Assembly (NCBI GenBank): GCA_016212855.1 | Contig: JACRDP010000013.1 | Location: forward strand, 1 to 44,798 | Length of the DNA: 44,798 nt | Source: Elusimicrobiota bacterium | GTDB taxonomy: Bacteria > Elusimicrobiota > Elusimicrobia > UBA1565 > UBA9628 | Direction: 5' to 3' | Shown: positions 31,111-39,338 of the stretch, in pieces | How positions within the stretch are numbered: position 1 is the stretch's first letter | Layout of the letters: each line of letters begins with the position of its first letter | Made by a program: the position numbers and the translations under genes | The notes under the pieces: model-generated | What the model was told of the DNA's origin: nothing | Seen by the model: only the letters and a program-made list of their open reading frames with translations | The model's database searches: none

Positions 31111-32699
31111 CAGTTTCGACCGTCCTTTTTGCGCAGGTCCTCGGGCATCGGCCCGTAGGCGAAGCCGTTGAGCAGGAACTTCAGCCCCTTGAAGTAGCGC
31201 TTGATGTCCTCGAAGCTGCGGGTGGCGAGAATCTTCTTGAGGATGTACTTCGGCCGGAAGTAGAACCGGCGGAAGGCCGCGTTGTTGATCGCGCGGACGG
31301 CTTCCTTGTCCTTGTAGCCCTCGGGCAGGAACACGATGTTCCAGCCCTGGTACTCGGAGAAATCCTCGGTCGTCAGCTTTCCCCACTTGCCGGCCTTGAT
31401 CTCGTCGTAGAGCTTCGTGCCCGGGTAGGGCGTCGTCGCGGAGAACTGGGCGTACTCGGGATCGAGCTCGAGGGCGAACTTGATCGTCTCTTCCGCCAAT
31501 TCCGGGGTTTCCCCCGGCAGGGCGACCATGAAGGAACCGCGGACCTCGATGCCGGCCGCGCGCGTGTCCTTCATGATGCCGCGGATGCGGTCTGCGTTCG
31601 TGTTCTTGCGGTCGGCGCCGATGTTCTTCATCAGCGTGGGGTTTCCGGTCTCGATGCCGTAGAAGATGTTCCAGCAGCCGGCCTTCTTCATGAGCTTGAG
31701 CAAGGGCAGGTCCACGGTGTTGACCGCGGCGTAGCAGGACCAGATCACGTCGAGGTTCTCCGCGATGAGCAGGTTGCAGAACTCCCGCATCCAGCTCTTG
31801 TTGAAGCTCATCGTGTCGTCCCAGAACGAGATCTCCTTGATGCCGTAGTCGCGCACGAGCGCCTTGATATCTTCGACCGCACGTCCCGCAGTATTCATAC
31901 GCGCGCCGGTCTCGGCCTGGTCGCAGAACGTGCAGAAATAGGGGCAGCCGCGGATGACGACCATGTGGGCCAGCGGCGTGCGCTTGTATTGATTGGGCAG
32001 AGGGATGTACTTCTCGCGCGGCAGAAGCTGCCGGGCGGGCATCGGCAGGGAATCGAGGTTCTTGATGTCGGGGCGCGCGGGCGTCTTCACGATCTTGCCC
32101 CCGTCGCGGTAGACGATCCCCTGGATCGCCTGCAAGGTCGCGGCCGCGGCGAGGAAGGACTTGCGGTCGTAGGCGGTCTTGCGGAAGGCGTCGAGGAGCT
32201 CCGCCGTCGTGTGTTCGCCTTCGCCGAACACGACCAGATCGAAGAAGGAGTATTTCTCCATCGCGTGCAGCGGCACGGCGTTGGCGTGCGCGCCGCCGAG
32301 CACGATCAGCAGGTCGGGGAAAGCGTCGCGCAGACGGCGCGCGAGCTCGACGGCCTTGGGCAGGGCGTACGTCGTCGAGGAGATGCCGATCGACTTGGGG
32401 GCTTTGCGCTTGACGATGTCGATGATCTCGTCGTATTGAAGACCGAGCGCGCAGCCGTCCAGCAGGCCGACGCCGTAGCCCTGCTTGATCAGGTAGCCGC
32501 AGATATAGGTGATGCCCAGCGGCGGCAGGTCGCCGCCGGCCTCGCCGCCGTCTTTCTTGCCGTAGCGCTCGGAGAGCGTCGTCGGCGTGAAGATGAAGAG
32601 CATGTCGACGACGCCCTTGACGGGCGCGAAGCCGCGCTCGATCAGCGCGTCGCGATCGACGGTGGGAGCGGGATGGAGGATCCGCTGCAGCAGGCTCAT
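31110..32699 (-). CDS. B12-binding radical SAM enzyme
   Basis: A 529-residue enzyme. Residues ~30-180 form a cobalamin-binding Rossmann domain (PPLGITYICGYLIKQGYGVGLLDG, LIVLGGAHANAVP, FGEGEHT). It lacks the DxHxxG motif, as many class B radical SAM proteins do. The radical SAM core follows with the cluster motif CPYFCTFC (CxxxCxxC), then EISFWDDTMSFNK and YGIETGNPTLMKNIG. The C-terminal ~110 residues are basic helices. Such proteins methylate unreactive carbons or rearrange lipids and sugars. In this gene run the target may be a glycan or a lipid carrier, which is inference. It is one base from the methyltransferase gene upstream and overlaps the SIS gene downstream. Confidence 0.88.
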   Translation of the reverse strand: MSLLQRILHPAPTVDRDALIERGFAPVKGVVDMLFIFTPTTLSERYGKKDGGEAGGDLPPLGITYICGYLIKQGYGVGLLDGCALGLQYDEIIDIVKRKAPKSIGISSTTYALPKAVELARRLRDAFPDLLIVLGGAHANAVPLHAMEKYSFFDLVVFGEGEHTTAELLDAFRKTAYDRKSFLAAAATLQAIQGIVYRDGGKIVKTPARPDIKNLDSLPMPARQLLPREKYIPLPNQYKRTPLAHMVVIRGCPYFCTFCDQAETGARMNTAGRAVEDIKALVRDYGIKEISFWDDTMSFNKSWMREFCNLLIAENLDVIWSCYAAVNTVDLPLLKLMKKAGCWNIFYGIETGNPTLMKNIGADRKNTNADRIRGIMKDTRAAGIEVRGSFMVALPGETPELAEETIKFALELDPEYAQFSATTPYPGTKLYDEIKAGKWGKLTTEDFSEYQGWNIVFLPEGYKDKEAVRAINNAAFRRFYFRPKYILKKILATRSFEDIKRYFKGLKFLLNGFAYGPMPEDLRKKDGRN

Positions 32700-32700
32700 G

Positions 32701-33552
32701 TCAGGATTGTACTCCTTCCGCCCGGGCCAGAACCACGACGTCGTCCTTGAAAAAGCGGGCCAGCCCCGCCTCGAGAAGCGGGCGCACGACGGGCACGTCG
32801 AGCAGGCGGACGAGCCAGCGCCGGGACGGCGCGAAGGACGTCGAGTACCGCATGCTCGAGATCGAGCGCTTCCGGCTCGCGCGCTCGGAGCAAAGGACCT
32901 TATAGCCCGCGGCTTCGGCGGCGAGCCGGAGGGAGCGCGTCGTGAAGTAAACCAGGTGCTCGCGCGGTTTGATCTGCAGGCGACGCGCCATGAAGCTGTC
33001 GATGTCGGGCGTGGCGACGAAGAGCAGACCGCCGGGCTTGAGCACGCGGCGCACGAGCTTCATCAGCGCGACGGGCTCGAGGACGTGCTCGATGACGTCG
33101 CCCATGTGCACGGCATCGAACTTGGGCAGGCGCGCGGCCATCTCCTCGTCGAAGAAGCCCTCGTGGACCGTGAAGCCGCGCTCGCGCGCGGTTTTGGCCG
33201 TCTGCGGGTTGGGCTCGATCCCCGCCGGGGTCCAGCCCGCGTCCTTCGCGGCCTGAAGAAAGGTGCCGACCGTGCAGCCGATGTCGAGGACGGTCCCGCG
33301 GGCGACGCCCGAGGCGGCGATGATGCGCTTCATGCGCAGGACGAAAGCGTCCAACGAGAGGGGCTCGGCCAGCTCGTAGTACTCGAGCGGCGACGTTTCA
33401 TTGTTCAAATACTGCCGTTTGGTCTCGGCCATCGAATCCGTCGGTCTGGGGAACCAGGCGAAGCCGCAGTCGGGGCAGCGATGCAGGCCCTCGTCCTGGA
33501 CGACTTTCCAGCGCGGAAGGATGTTGGCCCCCCGGCAGATCGGGCAGCTCAC
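32701..33552 (-). CDS. Zinc-ribbon class I SAM methyltransferase
   Basis: A 283-residue methyltransferase. The N terminus carries a zinc ribbon, CPICRGANIL..LHRCPDCGF. The SAM fold (~85-200) has VLDIGCTVGTFLQAAKDAGW (motif I), GIEPNP, DAVHMGDVIEHVLEP and LKPGGLLFVATPD, the Methyltransf_23 pattern found in sugar and lipid O- or C-methyltransferases. The start is a GTG at 33552 overlapping the upstream stop (GTGA); the far longer frame reads through the SPASM gene and is false. Members with this ribbon often act in surface-polysaccharide clusters. Acceptor unknown; a partner role with one of the two radical SAM enzymes is plausible. Confidence 0.85.
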   Translation of the reverse strand: MSCPICRGANILPRWKVVQDEGLHRCPDCGFAWFPRPTDSMAETKRQYLNNETSPLEYYELAEPLSLDAFVLRMKRIIAASGVARGTVLDIGCTVGTFLQAAKDAGWTPAGIEPNPQTAKTARERGFTVHEGFFDEEMAARLPKFDAVHMGDVIEHVLEPVALMKLVRRVLKPGGLLFVATPDIDSFMARRLQIKPREHLVYFTTRSLRLAAEAAGYKVLCSERASRKRSISSMRYSTSFAPSRRWLVRLLDVPVVRPLLEAGLARFFKDDVVVLARAEGVQS

Positions 33553-34706
33553 GCTTTCTCGACCTTGCTCCGGATCTCGGCCTCGCTCGGCAGGCCCGTG
33601 CCCGTGACGGTCTTGAGCAGCTCCCCCGGCTGATAGAAGATGCTCGCGATGATGGCGCACTCGAAGGTGCAGCGGCACTTGGTGTCCTTGATATACGCCG
33701 AAATCTTTCGCCCGAGCGGGCTGTCGACGGCCTTTTGCACGTCGCAGTCCCAGTCGCGCACGTTGCCGTAGGTGAAGCCGTTGTGCTCCTTGCGCACGTC
33801 CTCCGGCAGCTCGCGCGTCTCCAGGATCTCGCAGGGCGTCAGCACGCCGGTGTCGTAGAGCACCACGAGGCGGCTGCCGGCCACGCAGTTGACCTGGAAG
33901 GCCCCGTCCTTGGCCGTCTCCGCGACGATGCGCCGCGTGCGCGTGGTGAGCTTGCGCACCATGGTGCTCGTCACGTTGGCCGCCCGTTTGAAATGGAGCT
34001 GCTTCTGGTACTCGAGGTAGTCCACGCACTTCTCGTACTCGTCCGGCGGGACCTCCTTCGCCTCGAGGTCCTTGGGGATGCCGCGCGTCAGCTGCAAGGT
34101 GTAGTCGTCGGCCGGGAACTTGGCGAAGAACTCGTCGACCAGGTTCTTCATGTCGTGGATGTTGAAGCTGGAGACGACGCCGGACAGCGTGATGATGAGG
34201 TTCGGGTATTTTTCCTGCAGGCGCCGCAGCAACGCATGCGTCTTGATGATCTTCGCGTACGACTGGTCCCAGCCGCGGATGCGGTTGTGCACCTGCTCGG
34301 TGCCGTCGAGCGAGATGCCGACCTTGAAGGTGGCCGCGGGATATTTCGCGAGCACGGCGGTCATCACGCGCTCGGTCATCTCGGTGTAGGTGCCGTTGGT
34401 GGGGATCGTGAAATTACGGACGCCGGAGTTCTCGGCGAAGTAGCCGATGATCACGTCCAAGTCTTTTCTCAAGAAGGGCTCGCCGCCGGTCATCGTCAGC
34501 TGCATCAGGTTGGGCAGGCTCTTGCTGACCTTCTCCATCTCGGCCAAAGACAGGCCGTCGCCGGTCGGAGCGTTGAGCGAGTCGGCGTAGAAGCACATAT
34601 TGCACTTCAGGTTGCAGCGCGAGGTGACGTACAGGATCAGATACGACACGCTGTTGAAGCTGAGATAGCTCTTGGCGAGCGTCGAGTAGCGGTCGATGGC
34701 GCTCAC
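33549..34706 (-). CDS. Radical SAM / SPASM-like enzyme
   Basis: A 385-residue radical SAM protein with the cluster motif CNLKCNMC in YVTSRCNLKCNMCFY, followed by TMTGGEPFLRKD and SLDGTEQVHNRIRG, all standard for the MoaA/PqqE/anSME group. The C-terminal part has Cys residues spaced like a SPASM or twitch domain (VNCVAGSRLVV..TPCEI, then CRCTFECAI), which would hold auxiliary Fe-S clusters. Enzymes of this group modify peptides, sugars or nucleotides. No small precursor peptide gene is visible beside it, so a glycan or lipid substrate seems more likely here, but this is not shown. It overlaps the GT2 gene upstream and the methyltransferase downstream by 4 bases each. Confidence 0.85.
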   Translation of the reverse strand: MSAIDRYSTLAKSYLSFNSVSYLILYVTSRCNLKCNMCFYADSLNAPTGDGLSLAEMEKVSKSLPNLMQLTMTGGEPFLRKDLDVIIGYFAENSGVRNFTIPTNGTYTEMTERVMTAVLAKYPAATFKVGISLDGTEQVHNRIRGWDQSYAKIIKTHALLRRLQEKYPNLIITLSGVVSSFNIHDMKNLVDEFFAKFPADDYTLQLTRGIPKDLEAKEVPPDEYEKCVDYLEYQKQLHFKRAANVTSTMVRKLTTRTRRIVAETAKDGAFQVNCVAGSRLVVLYDTGVLTPCEILETRELPEDVRKEHNGFTYGNVRDWDCDVQKAVDSPLGRKISAYIKDTKCRCTFECAIIASIFYQPGELLKTVTGTGLPSEAEIRSKVEKA

Positions 34707-35710
34707 GGTCTTTTACCCCGGACCATGGACCAGGCCACGTCGAGCAGGCCGAGGACGATGCCGAGCGACGCCAGCCAATAAAACCAGAGGATCATCAGCG
34801 AGAACAGCAGGCCTTGAGCGGGTCCCGCGGCACGAATAAAAAATAACGTTTCCGTTATATTGAAGAGAAAGTGCGCCGCCAGAAGGACCGGGAGAAACCG
34901 GCCGACGGGGACAAACGGCGACAGAACGAGACATGCCGTCATCAAAGACGGAATGAGCACGTTCGGCACGTTCGAGACCCGCGTATGGCCCGTCTTATCC
35001 AGAGATTTTCTCCTGAACAGCAGGTGCGTCCACTGACGCGACCGTTTGAAGAAGTTCTTCGAGCTCGCCGCGAAGCCGCCGAAGTGATGCTTGATCTCCA
35101 GCGTCCTCGTGAAGACGATCGGCGTGACCTTCGCGAGGTTTTTCGAGAAGTCGTAGTCCTCGACGTCGGCCTTCCTGTAGGTCGTGTCGAAGCCGCCGAC
35201 GGCGCGGTACAGCTCCTTCGTGACGAAGCCCAGGCGGGGGTTCCAAGTCGAGGCCGCGCCGCCCTCCGGTATGAGGTTCAACGCGTAATAGGAGTATAAG
35301 GCATGAAACCGGGAAATCAAGCCCGGAGAGGCGCTGTCGGGAGAATTGATGCCCGTAAAGCAGCGAGCCGAAGGATTCTTCGTCAAATATTCACGAACCC
35401 TTTCGAATGTGTCGGGAAGGAACACGACGTCCGCGTCGAAGAACAGGAGCGCATCCGCGTTCGCGGCGTCGACGCCCATGTTGCGGGCGGTCGCGGGGCC
35501 GGAATTGACCGGGGTCTTGAGCAGCTTGATGCGTCCGGCCTTGGGATGGCGGCGGATCAGGTCGCCGGTGCCGTCGGTCGAGCAGTCGTCGATCATGATC
35601 AGCTCGAAATCCTCGCCGAGATTATCGGGGATCGAGTCGAGTACGCCGCCGAAAATGTCGGCCGCGTTGAACACAGGCATGATCACGCTGACGAAGGGCT
35701 TACCCGGCAT
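34703..35710 (-). CDS. GT2 family glycosyltransferase with C-terminal membrane helices
   Basis: A 335-residue GT-A fold enzyme. The nucleotide-binding strand is SVIMPVFNAADIFGGVLDSI, followed by LIMIDDCSTDGT, NSGPATARNMGVD and the metal site FFDADV (DxD). The acceptor side has NPRLGFVTKELYRAVGGFDTTYRKADVEDYDF, with the catalytic ED pair. From ~residue 245 there are two or three hydrophobic helices (LIPSLMTACLVLSPFVPVG; LLFSLMILWFYWLASLG), so it is membrane-anchored. It probably adds a sugar to a lipid-linked glycan. A TAAAAT box lies 6 bases before the ATG with no ribosome binding site, and inverted repeat E3 separates it from hddC, so it may start a new transcript inside the run. Confidence 0.85.
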   Translation of the reverse strand: MPGKPFVSVIMPVFNAADIFGGVLDSIPDNLGEDFELIMIDDCSTDGTGDLIRRHPKAGRIKLLKTPVNSGPATARNMGVDAANADALLFFDADVVFLPDTFERVREYLTKNPSARCFTGINSPDSASPGLISRFHALYSYYALNLIPEGGAASTWNPRLGFVTKELYRAVGGFDTTYRKADVEDYDFSKNLAKVTPIVFTRTLEIKHHFGGFAASSKNFFKRSRQWTHLLFRRKSLDKTGHTRVSNVPNVLIPSLMTACLVLSPFVPVGRFLPVLLAAHFLFNITETLFFIRAAGPAQGLLFSLMILWFYWLASLGIVLGLLDVAWSMVRGKRP

Positions 35711-35716
35711 TCTGTT

Positions 35717-35722
35717 ATTTTA
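35717..35722 (-). promoter_or_regulatory. -10-like box TAAAAT 6 bases before a GT2 start
   Basis: On the minus strand TAAAAT is followed by AACAGA and the ATG at 35710. There is no Shine-Dalgarno and no clear -35. Spacing is identical to that at the DoxX gene. The surrounding 35711-35742 stretch is AT-rich for this genome. Confidence 0.4.
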
Positions 35723-35742
35723 TTACTTTCGACGATGCTGAA

Positions 35743-35821
35743 TGGTGCCTGGCCGTTCGAAGTTGCAAAGTGCAGGCGCGTGAATGACAGGCGGCTTGCA
35801 ACTTCGAACGGCCAGGCACCA
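35743..35821. repeat. Long inverted repeat E3 with GGTGCCTGGC tips
   Basis: Arms of 26 bases match perfectly: the left arm (35743-35768) starts TGGTGCCTGGCCGTTCG and the right arm (35796-35821) ends CGAACGGCCAGGCACCA. The loop is 27 bases (35769-35795). The repeat ends 3 bases from the hddC stop codon (35824-35826). Tip sequence is shared with E1 and E2; the inner arm sequence is not. Confidence 0.9.
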
Positions 35822-35823
35822 AT

Positions 35824-36513
35824 TTAACGCAGGTGGAGGCGCGTCTCGGCGAGACCTTCCGGAGACCCGATCTCGTAAAAGCGCGTCGTCGCCTCGTAAG
35901 CCGCCAGTTCACCGCGCGAGAGCAGATCGCGGTAAACCGTTTCTAAATCGGCGCTCTCCCCCGCCTTCAAACCGGAGAAGGCCGAGCTCTTGAACACGCC
36001 TGCGCCGTAGTCGATGTGCTTCATCTCGGGCGTGCGGTTCTTCTTGTCGTAGGCGAGGATGCGTCCTCCGGCGTATTCGACGTTGCTCGCGTCGAACTGA
36101 CCGTCGTTGCGATACACGGTCATGAGGCCCGTTTTCCCCGACTTCTCGAACGCGGCCTGAACGGCGGCCATGTTGCATTCGAGGTAAGAATCGCCGTATA
36201 ACGTAAAGAAGGCGTCCCCGAGACGTCCGAGCGCGGCGCGCAGGGCGCCGGCGGTGCCCAGCAGACGCTCGCCGTCGCGGGCGTACTCGACCGCGAGCCC
36301 CAAGCGCGAGCCGTCGCCGATCGCGGCCTCGATCTGATCGCCCAGGTGGCCGACGCACAGCACGGCCTTTTTGAAACCTTGCGAGGCGAGCAAGCGCAGC
36401 TGGCGCTCCAGAAAAGGCTTGCCGTTGATGTCGACCAAGGCTTTCGGAAGCTTCGCGGCCTCGGGTCCCAGCCGCGTGCCCAAGCCGCCCATCAAGAGGG
36501 CGACGGGGAGCAT
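35824..36513 (-). CDS. hddC: Heptose-1-phosphate guanylyltransferase-like nucleotidyltransferase
   Basis: A 229-residue sugar nucleotidyltransferase. The NTP-binding signature is LLMGGLGTRLGPEAAKLPKALVDINGKPFLE (GGxGTRL..PK). GTAGALRAAL and TLYGDSYLE (D binding the metal) follow. Length and the adjacent kinase match HddC, which activates D-glycero-alpha-D-manno-heptose-1-phosphate with GTP. The GDP preference is taken from the pathway context, because related RmlA- and GalU-type short enzymes look similar. It lies 1 base after the hddA stop and is followed by the inverted repeat E3. Confidence 0.82.
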   Translation of the reverse strand: MLPVALLMGGLGTRLGPEAAKLPKALVDINGKPFLERQLRLLASQGFKKAVLCVGHLGDQIEAAIGDGSRLGLAVEYARDGERLLGTAGALRAALGRLGDAFFTLYGDSYLECNMAAVQAAFEKSGKTGLMTVYRNDGQFDASNVEYAGGRILAYDKKNRTPEMKHIDYGAGVFKSSAFSGLKAGESADLETVYRDLLSRGELAAYEATTRFYEIGSPEGLAETRLHLR

Positions 36514-36514
36514 G

Positions 36515-37492
36515 CTAGATGATCACCTTGGTGCCCTCGAAGTCGAAGCGGAAGCGCACCTCGGTGAGGCCGGCCTTGCGCATCGCCTCGCGCAGGCGCG
36601 CCTGGTCCTCGGAGTAGAGCATCAGGAAGCCGCCGCCGCCCGCGCCGATGAGCTTGCCGCCGAGCGCCCCGTTCTTGCGCGCCAGGTCGTACCACTCGTC
36701 GATCTTGCCCTGGGTCATGCCCGGCGAGCGTTTCTTCTTATGCTCCCAGTGCACGTTCATCAGCTCGGCGAAGCCGCGCAGGTCCCCGCTCTCGAGCGCC
36801 GTTTGGCTCTTGAGGCCGAGCTCCTTGATGAAGTTCAAGTTCTCGATCATCGCCTTGTCGCCGGTCTTGGTCTTATCGTCCTGGTCCTTGAGGATCGCGC
36901 TCGCCGTGCGCGAGTAGCCGGTGAAGAACAGCAATAAATTATCCTCGAGCGTGTGGACCGTTTCGTCCTTGACCTTGAGCGGCCAGGCTTCGACCTTGCC
37001 GTCGGCGTGATACCGGAAGCAGGTGAGGCCGCCGTACGCGGCGATATACTGGTCCTGCTTGCCGATGGGCTCTTTTAGGAGCTCGAGCTCGATCTTGCAG
37101 GCCTCGGCGGCCAGCTCCTGCGGGTGGATCAGGTCCTTCTTGTACGCGTGGAGCACTTTCAGGAGCGCGGTCGTGAAGCTGCCGGAGGAGCCCAGGCCCG
37201 TGCCCGCCGGAATGTCGGCCATGCTGGTCAGCTCGAGGCTCATCGTGTCGAGGCCCACGAGCTTGAGCGCCTCGCGCACGATCGGGTGCTGGATGTCGGC
37301 GATCGACTTCACGCGCTCGAGCTTCGAGTACTTGATGATCATCTCGTCGACGAAGGTCTTGTGCAAGGTCACGTACACGTACTTGTCGATGGCCGCGGCG
37401 ATGACGAAGCCGCCGTGCTCCCGGTAATACGAGGGCAGGTCGGTGCCGCCGCCGCCGAGCGAAATGCGCAGAGGACTGCGGGCGATGATCAT
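36515..37492 (-). CDS. hddA: D-glycero-alpha-D-manno-heptose-7-phosphate kinase
   Basis: A 325-residue GHMP kinase that phosphorylates C1 of the 7-phosphate heptose. The N terminus IARSPLRISLGGGGTDLPSYYREHGG is the HddA-type signature. The ATP loop is PAGTGLGSSGSFTTALLKVL, and the C-terminal motif is KLIGAGGGGFLMLYS. Length is right for HddA (about 330-350). The ATG at 37492 overlaps the Gfo/Idh stop by 4 bases; the longer frame upstream is not coding. With hddC next to it and gmhA/gmhB-like genes 4-6 kb downstream, it builds GDP-D-glycero-D-manno-heptose for surface glycan. Some homologues act on fucose, but then a fused pyrophosphorylase domain is usual. Confidence 0.88.
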   Translation of the reverse strand: MIIARSPLRISLGGGGTDLPSYYREHGGFVIAAAIDKYVYVTLHKTFVDEMIIKYSKLERVKSIADIQHPIVREALKLVGLDTMSLELTSMADIPAGTGLGSSGSFTTALLKVLHAYKKDLIHPQELAAEACKIELELLKEPIGKQDQYIAAYGGLTCFRYHADGKVEAWPLKVKDETVHTLEDNLLLFFTGYSRTASAILKDQDDKTKTGDKAMIENLNFIKELGLKSQTALESGDLRGFAELMNVHWEHKKKRSPGMTQGKIDEWYDLARKNGALGGKLIGAGGGGFLMLYSEDQARLREAMRKAGLTEVRFRFDFEGTKVII

Positions 37493-38475
37493 CGTTTTCC
37501 TCCGTAAATCCTGCTCACGACGTCGAGCATGGCCTTGGCGTCGGCGAGGCCCGCGCCCGTGCGCCGGCCCGTCTCGATCGCGCGCGCGAAAGACTCGAAC
37601 TCGAGGCGCCAGGACTCGTCTTCGCCGGGGTAGTCCCACGACGCCGTGTCGGGAGGCCCAAGCTTCGGGCGCATCTTGTACAACGTCAATTTTTCCACGC
37701 CGTAGCTGCCGCCGAGGCCCGTGATTTCGATTTTGGCGCGCTTCGTGTAGATCTCGAAGGAGAACATGTTCTTCCATTCCGTCCAGCTCGCGTGCAGCCA
37801 GGCCGCGCGGCCGGTCTTCGTGCGCAGCAGGGCGAAGCCGTTGTCCTCGACCTTCATCTTCCAGAAGTAGGTATGTACAAACCCTTCGACCATGCTGAAT
37901 TCCCCAAGGAACCAGCGTGAAAGGTCGATCAGGTGTGCTCCTTGGTCGAGCAGTTCCCCACCGCCGCTCACCTTCTTGTTCGCGCGCCACTCCTTGTCGT
38001 AGCCCGGGCGTCCGCCGTGGCCGTAGCGCCCGCGCACGTACATGAGTTCTCCGAGGCCGCCGGCGTCGATGAGCTCGCGGGCCTTGCGCAAAGCCGGGTG
38101 AAAGCGGTGATTAAAGCCGACCTGCACGATCACGCGGGCGCGCTTGGCGGCGGCCATGACCGGGACGAGTTCCTTCGGCGCGCGCGCGCCGGGCTTTTCC
38201 ACGAGCACGTGCTTGCCCGCCTTCACGGCGGCCATGGTCACGGCCGCCAGGGAGTCGTGCGTGGTCGAAACGACGACGCAGTCCACCTCTTCGCACTGGA
38301 CGAGGCGGCGCCAGTCCGCGAACACGGTCGCGCCGGGATGAGCGGATGCCAGTTCCTTGGCGCGCGCCGCGTTCGCGTCCGCGACCGCGACGAGCGAATG
38401 GCGGCCCAAGGCCTTGGCGCGCTTGCGCCCCACGAGCCCGCAGCCGACGAGGCCCACGCGAAGAGTTCTCGTCAT
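37489..38475 (-). CDS. Gfo/Idh/MocA-family sugar oxidoreductase
   Basis: A 328-residue NAD(P)-dependent dehydrogenase. The dinucleotide fold starts VGLVGCGLVGRKRAKAL, followed by VVVSTTHDSLAAVTMAAVKAGKHVLVEKPGA (EKP motif with the catalytic Lys). The second domain has GGGELLDQGAHLIDLSRWFLG, the usual DxxxHxxD helix. It likely oxidises or reduces a hydroxyl of a nucleotide- or free sugar. The ATG at 38475 (MTRTLRVGLVG) overlaps the SDR stop by 4 bases. Paired with the adjacent SDR, it could carry out two steps on one sugar or cyclitol. No aminotransferase is present, so the amino-sugar route common to such enzymes elsewhere is not evident. Confidence 0.85.
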   Translation of the reverse strand: MTRTLRVGLVGCGLVGRKRAKALGRHSLVAVADANAARAKELASAHPGATVFADWRRLVQCEEVDCVVVSTTHDSLAAVTMAAVKAGKHVLVEKPGARAPKELVPVMAAAKRARVIVQVGFNHRFHPALRKARELIDAGGLGELMYVRGRYGHGGRPGYDKEWRANKKVSGGGELLDQGAHLIDLSRWFLGEFSMVEGFVHTYFWKMKVEDNGFALLRTKTGRAAWLHASWTEWKNMFSFEIYTKRAKIEITGLGGSYGVEKLTLYKMRPKLGPPDTASWDYPGEDESWRLEFESFARAIETGRRTGAGLADAKAMLDVVSRIYGGKR

Positions 38476-39338
38476 GATCCCCACTTCAGGCCGCGGTCCT
38501 TGGGCACGATGCGCCGCAAGGCGTAAATATCGCCGCCCTCGAGGTCGGCGCGGTGCTCCCGCAAGGTTTGCCACGGATCCCATTGGGCGCTCAGCAATTT
38601 ACCCGTGATGCCGTCGCCGTCGGACGACAGAAGGTACGCGCACAGCGCCGCGCCCTTGTCCATCGGCGCGCCACCGTCCTTCTTCTGCTTGACCGACCGG
38701 GCGTAGAAATCGGGACCGACCTTATCCGGCCCGGCCTCGAGAATCTGATCGAGAAGACGCGTATTCAGAGGCCCCGGCGCCAAAGCGTTCACGTCGATGC
38801 CCGTGCCCTTGAGCTCGGTCGCCAAGGTCTCGGTGAAGTGCACGATCGCGCCCTTGCTCGTCGCGTAGGCGCTCATGCGCGGCAGGGGCCCGGAGGCGCC
38901 GCCGCCGGAGAGGTTGATGATCTTGCCGTAGCCGCGCTTGCGGAAAGCGGGCAGGACGGCGCGGCACAATGCGACCGTGCCGAACAGGTTGATCTCGAGC
39001 GTCTTGACCCACTCCGCCCAGTCCACCTCGTCGAGCGCGCCGGGAGGCCCGTAGATCCCGGCGCAGTTGACCAGGCCCTGCAGGTTGGGCAGGGCCTTCA
39101 GCGCGGCCTGGACCAGCTTCTCCACGGCATCCGGCTTCGACACGTCGGCGGCCAAGGCGTGGACCTTCTTGCCGGGCGCGGCCTTCTCCGCGATCTCGGA
39201 TTGCGCCCGTTCGAGTTCCTTGGCCCCGCGCGCGCACAGGAACACGTCGGCGCCCTCCGCGGCGCAGGCCTCGGCGATGGCCCGGCCCAGGCCCATGCTG
39301 GCGCCCGTGATCAGCACGCCGCGTCCGTCGAGTCTCAT
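38472..39338 (-). CDS. Short-chain dehydrogenase/reductase
   Basis: A 288-residue classical SDR. The cofactor motif is LITGASMGLGRAIAEA (TGxxxGxG), with VNCAGIYGP and the catalytic SGGGASGPLPRMSAYATSKGAIVHF (Ser, YxxxK). The acceptor-side tail APGPLNTRLLDQIL is typical. The C-terminal 40 residues (AQWDPWQTLREHRADLEGGDIYALRRI) are longer than in fatty-acid SDRs and resemble those of sugar-cluster members. The start at 39338 has a strong ribosome binding site (GAGGAGGCC) although it overlaps the dehydrogenase stop by 4 bases. Substrate unknown. Confidence 0.85.
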   Translation of the reverse strand: MRLDGRGVLITGASMGLGRAIAEACAAEGADVFLCARGAKELERAQSEIAEKAAPGKKVHALAADVSKPDAVEKLVQAALKALPNLQGLVNCAGIYGPPGALDEVDWAEWVKTLEINLFGTVALCRAVLPAFRKRGYGKIINLSGGGASGPLPRMSAYATSKGAIVHFTETLATELKGTGIDVNALAPGPLNTRLLDQILEAGPDKVGPDFYARSVKQKKDGGAPMDKGAALCAYLLSSDGDGITGKLLSAQWDPWQTLREHRADLEGGDIYALRRIVPKDRGLKWGS

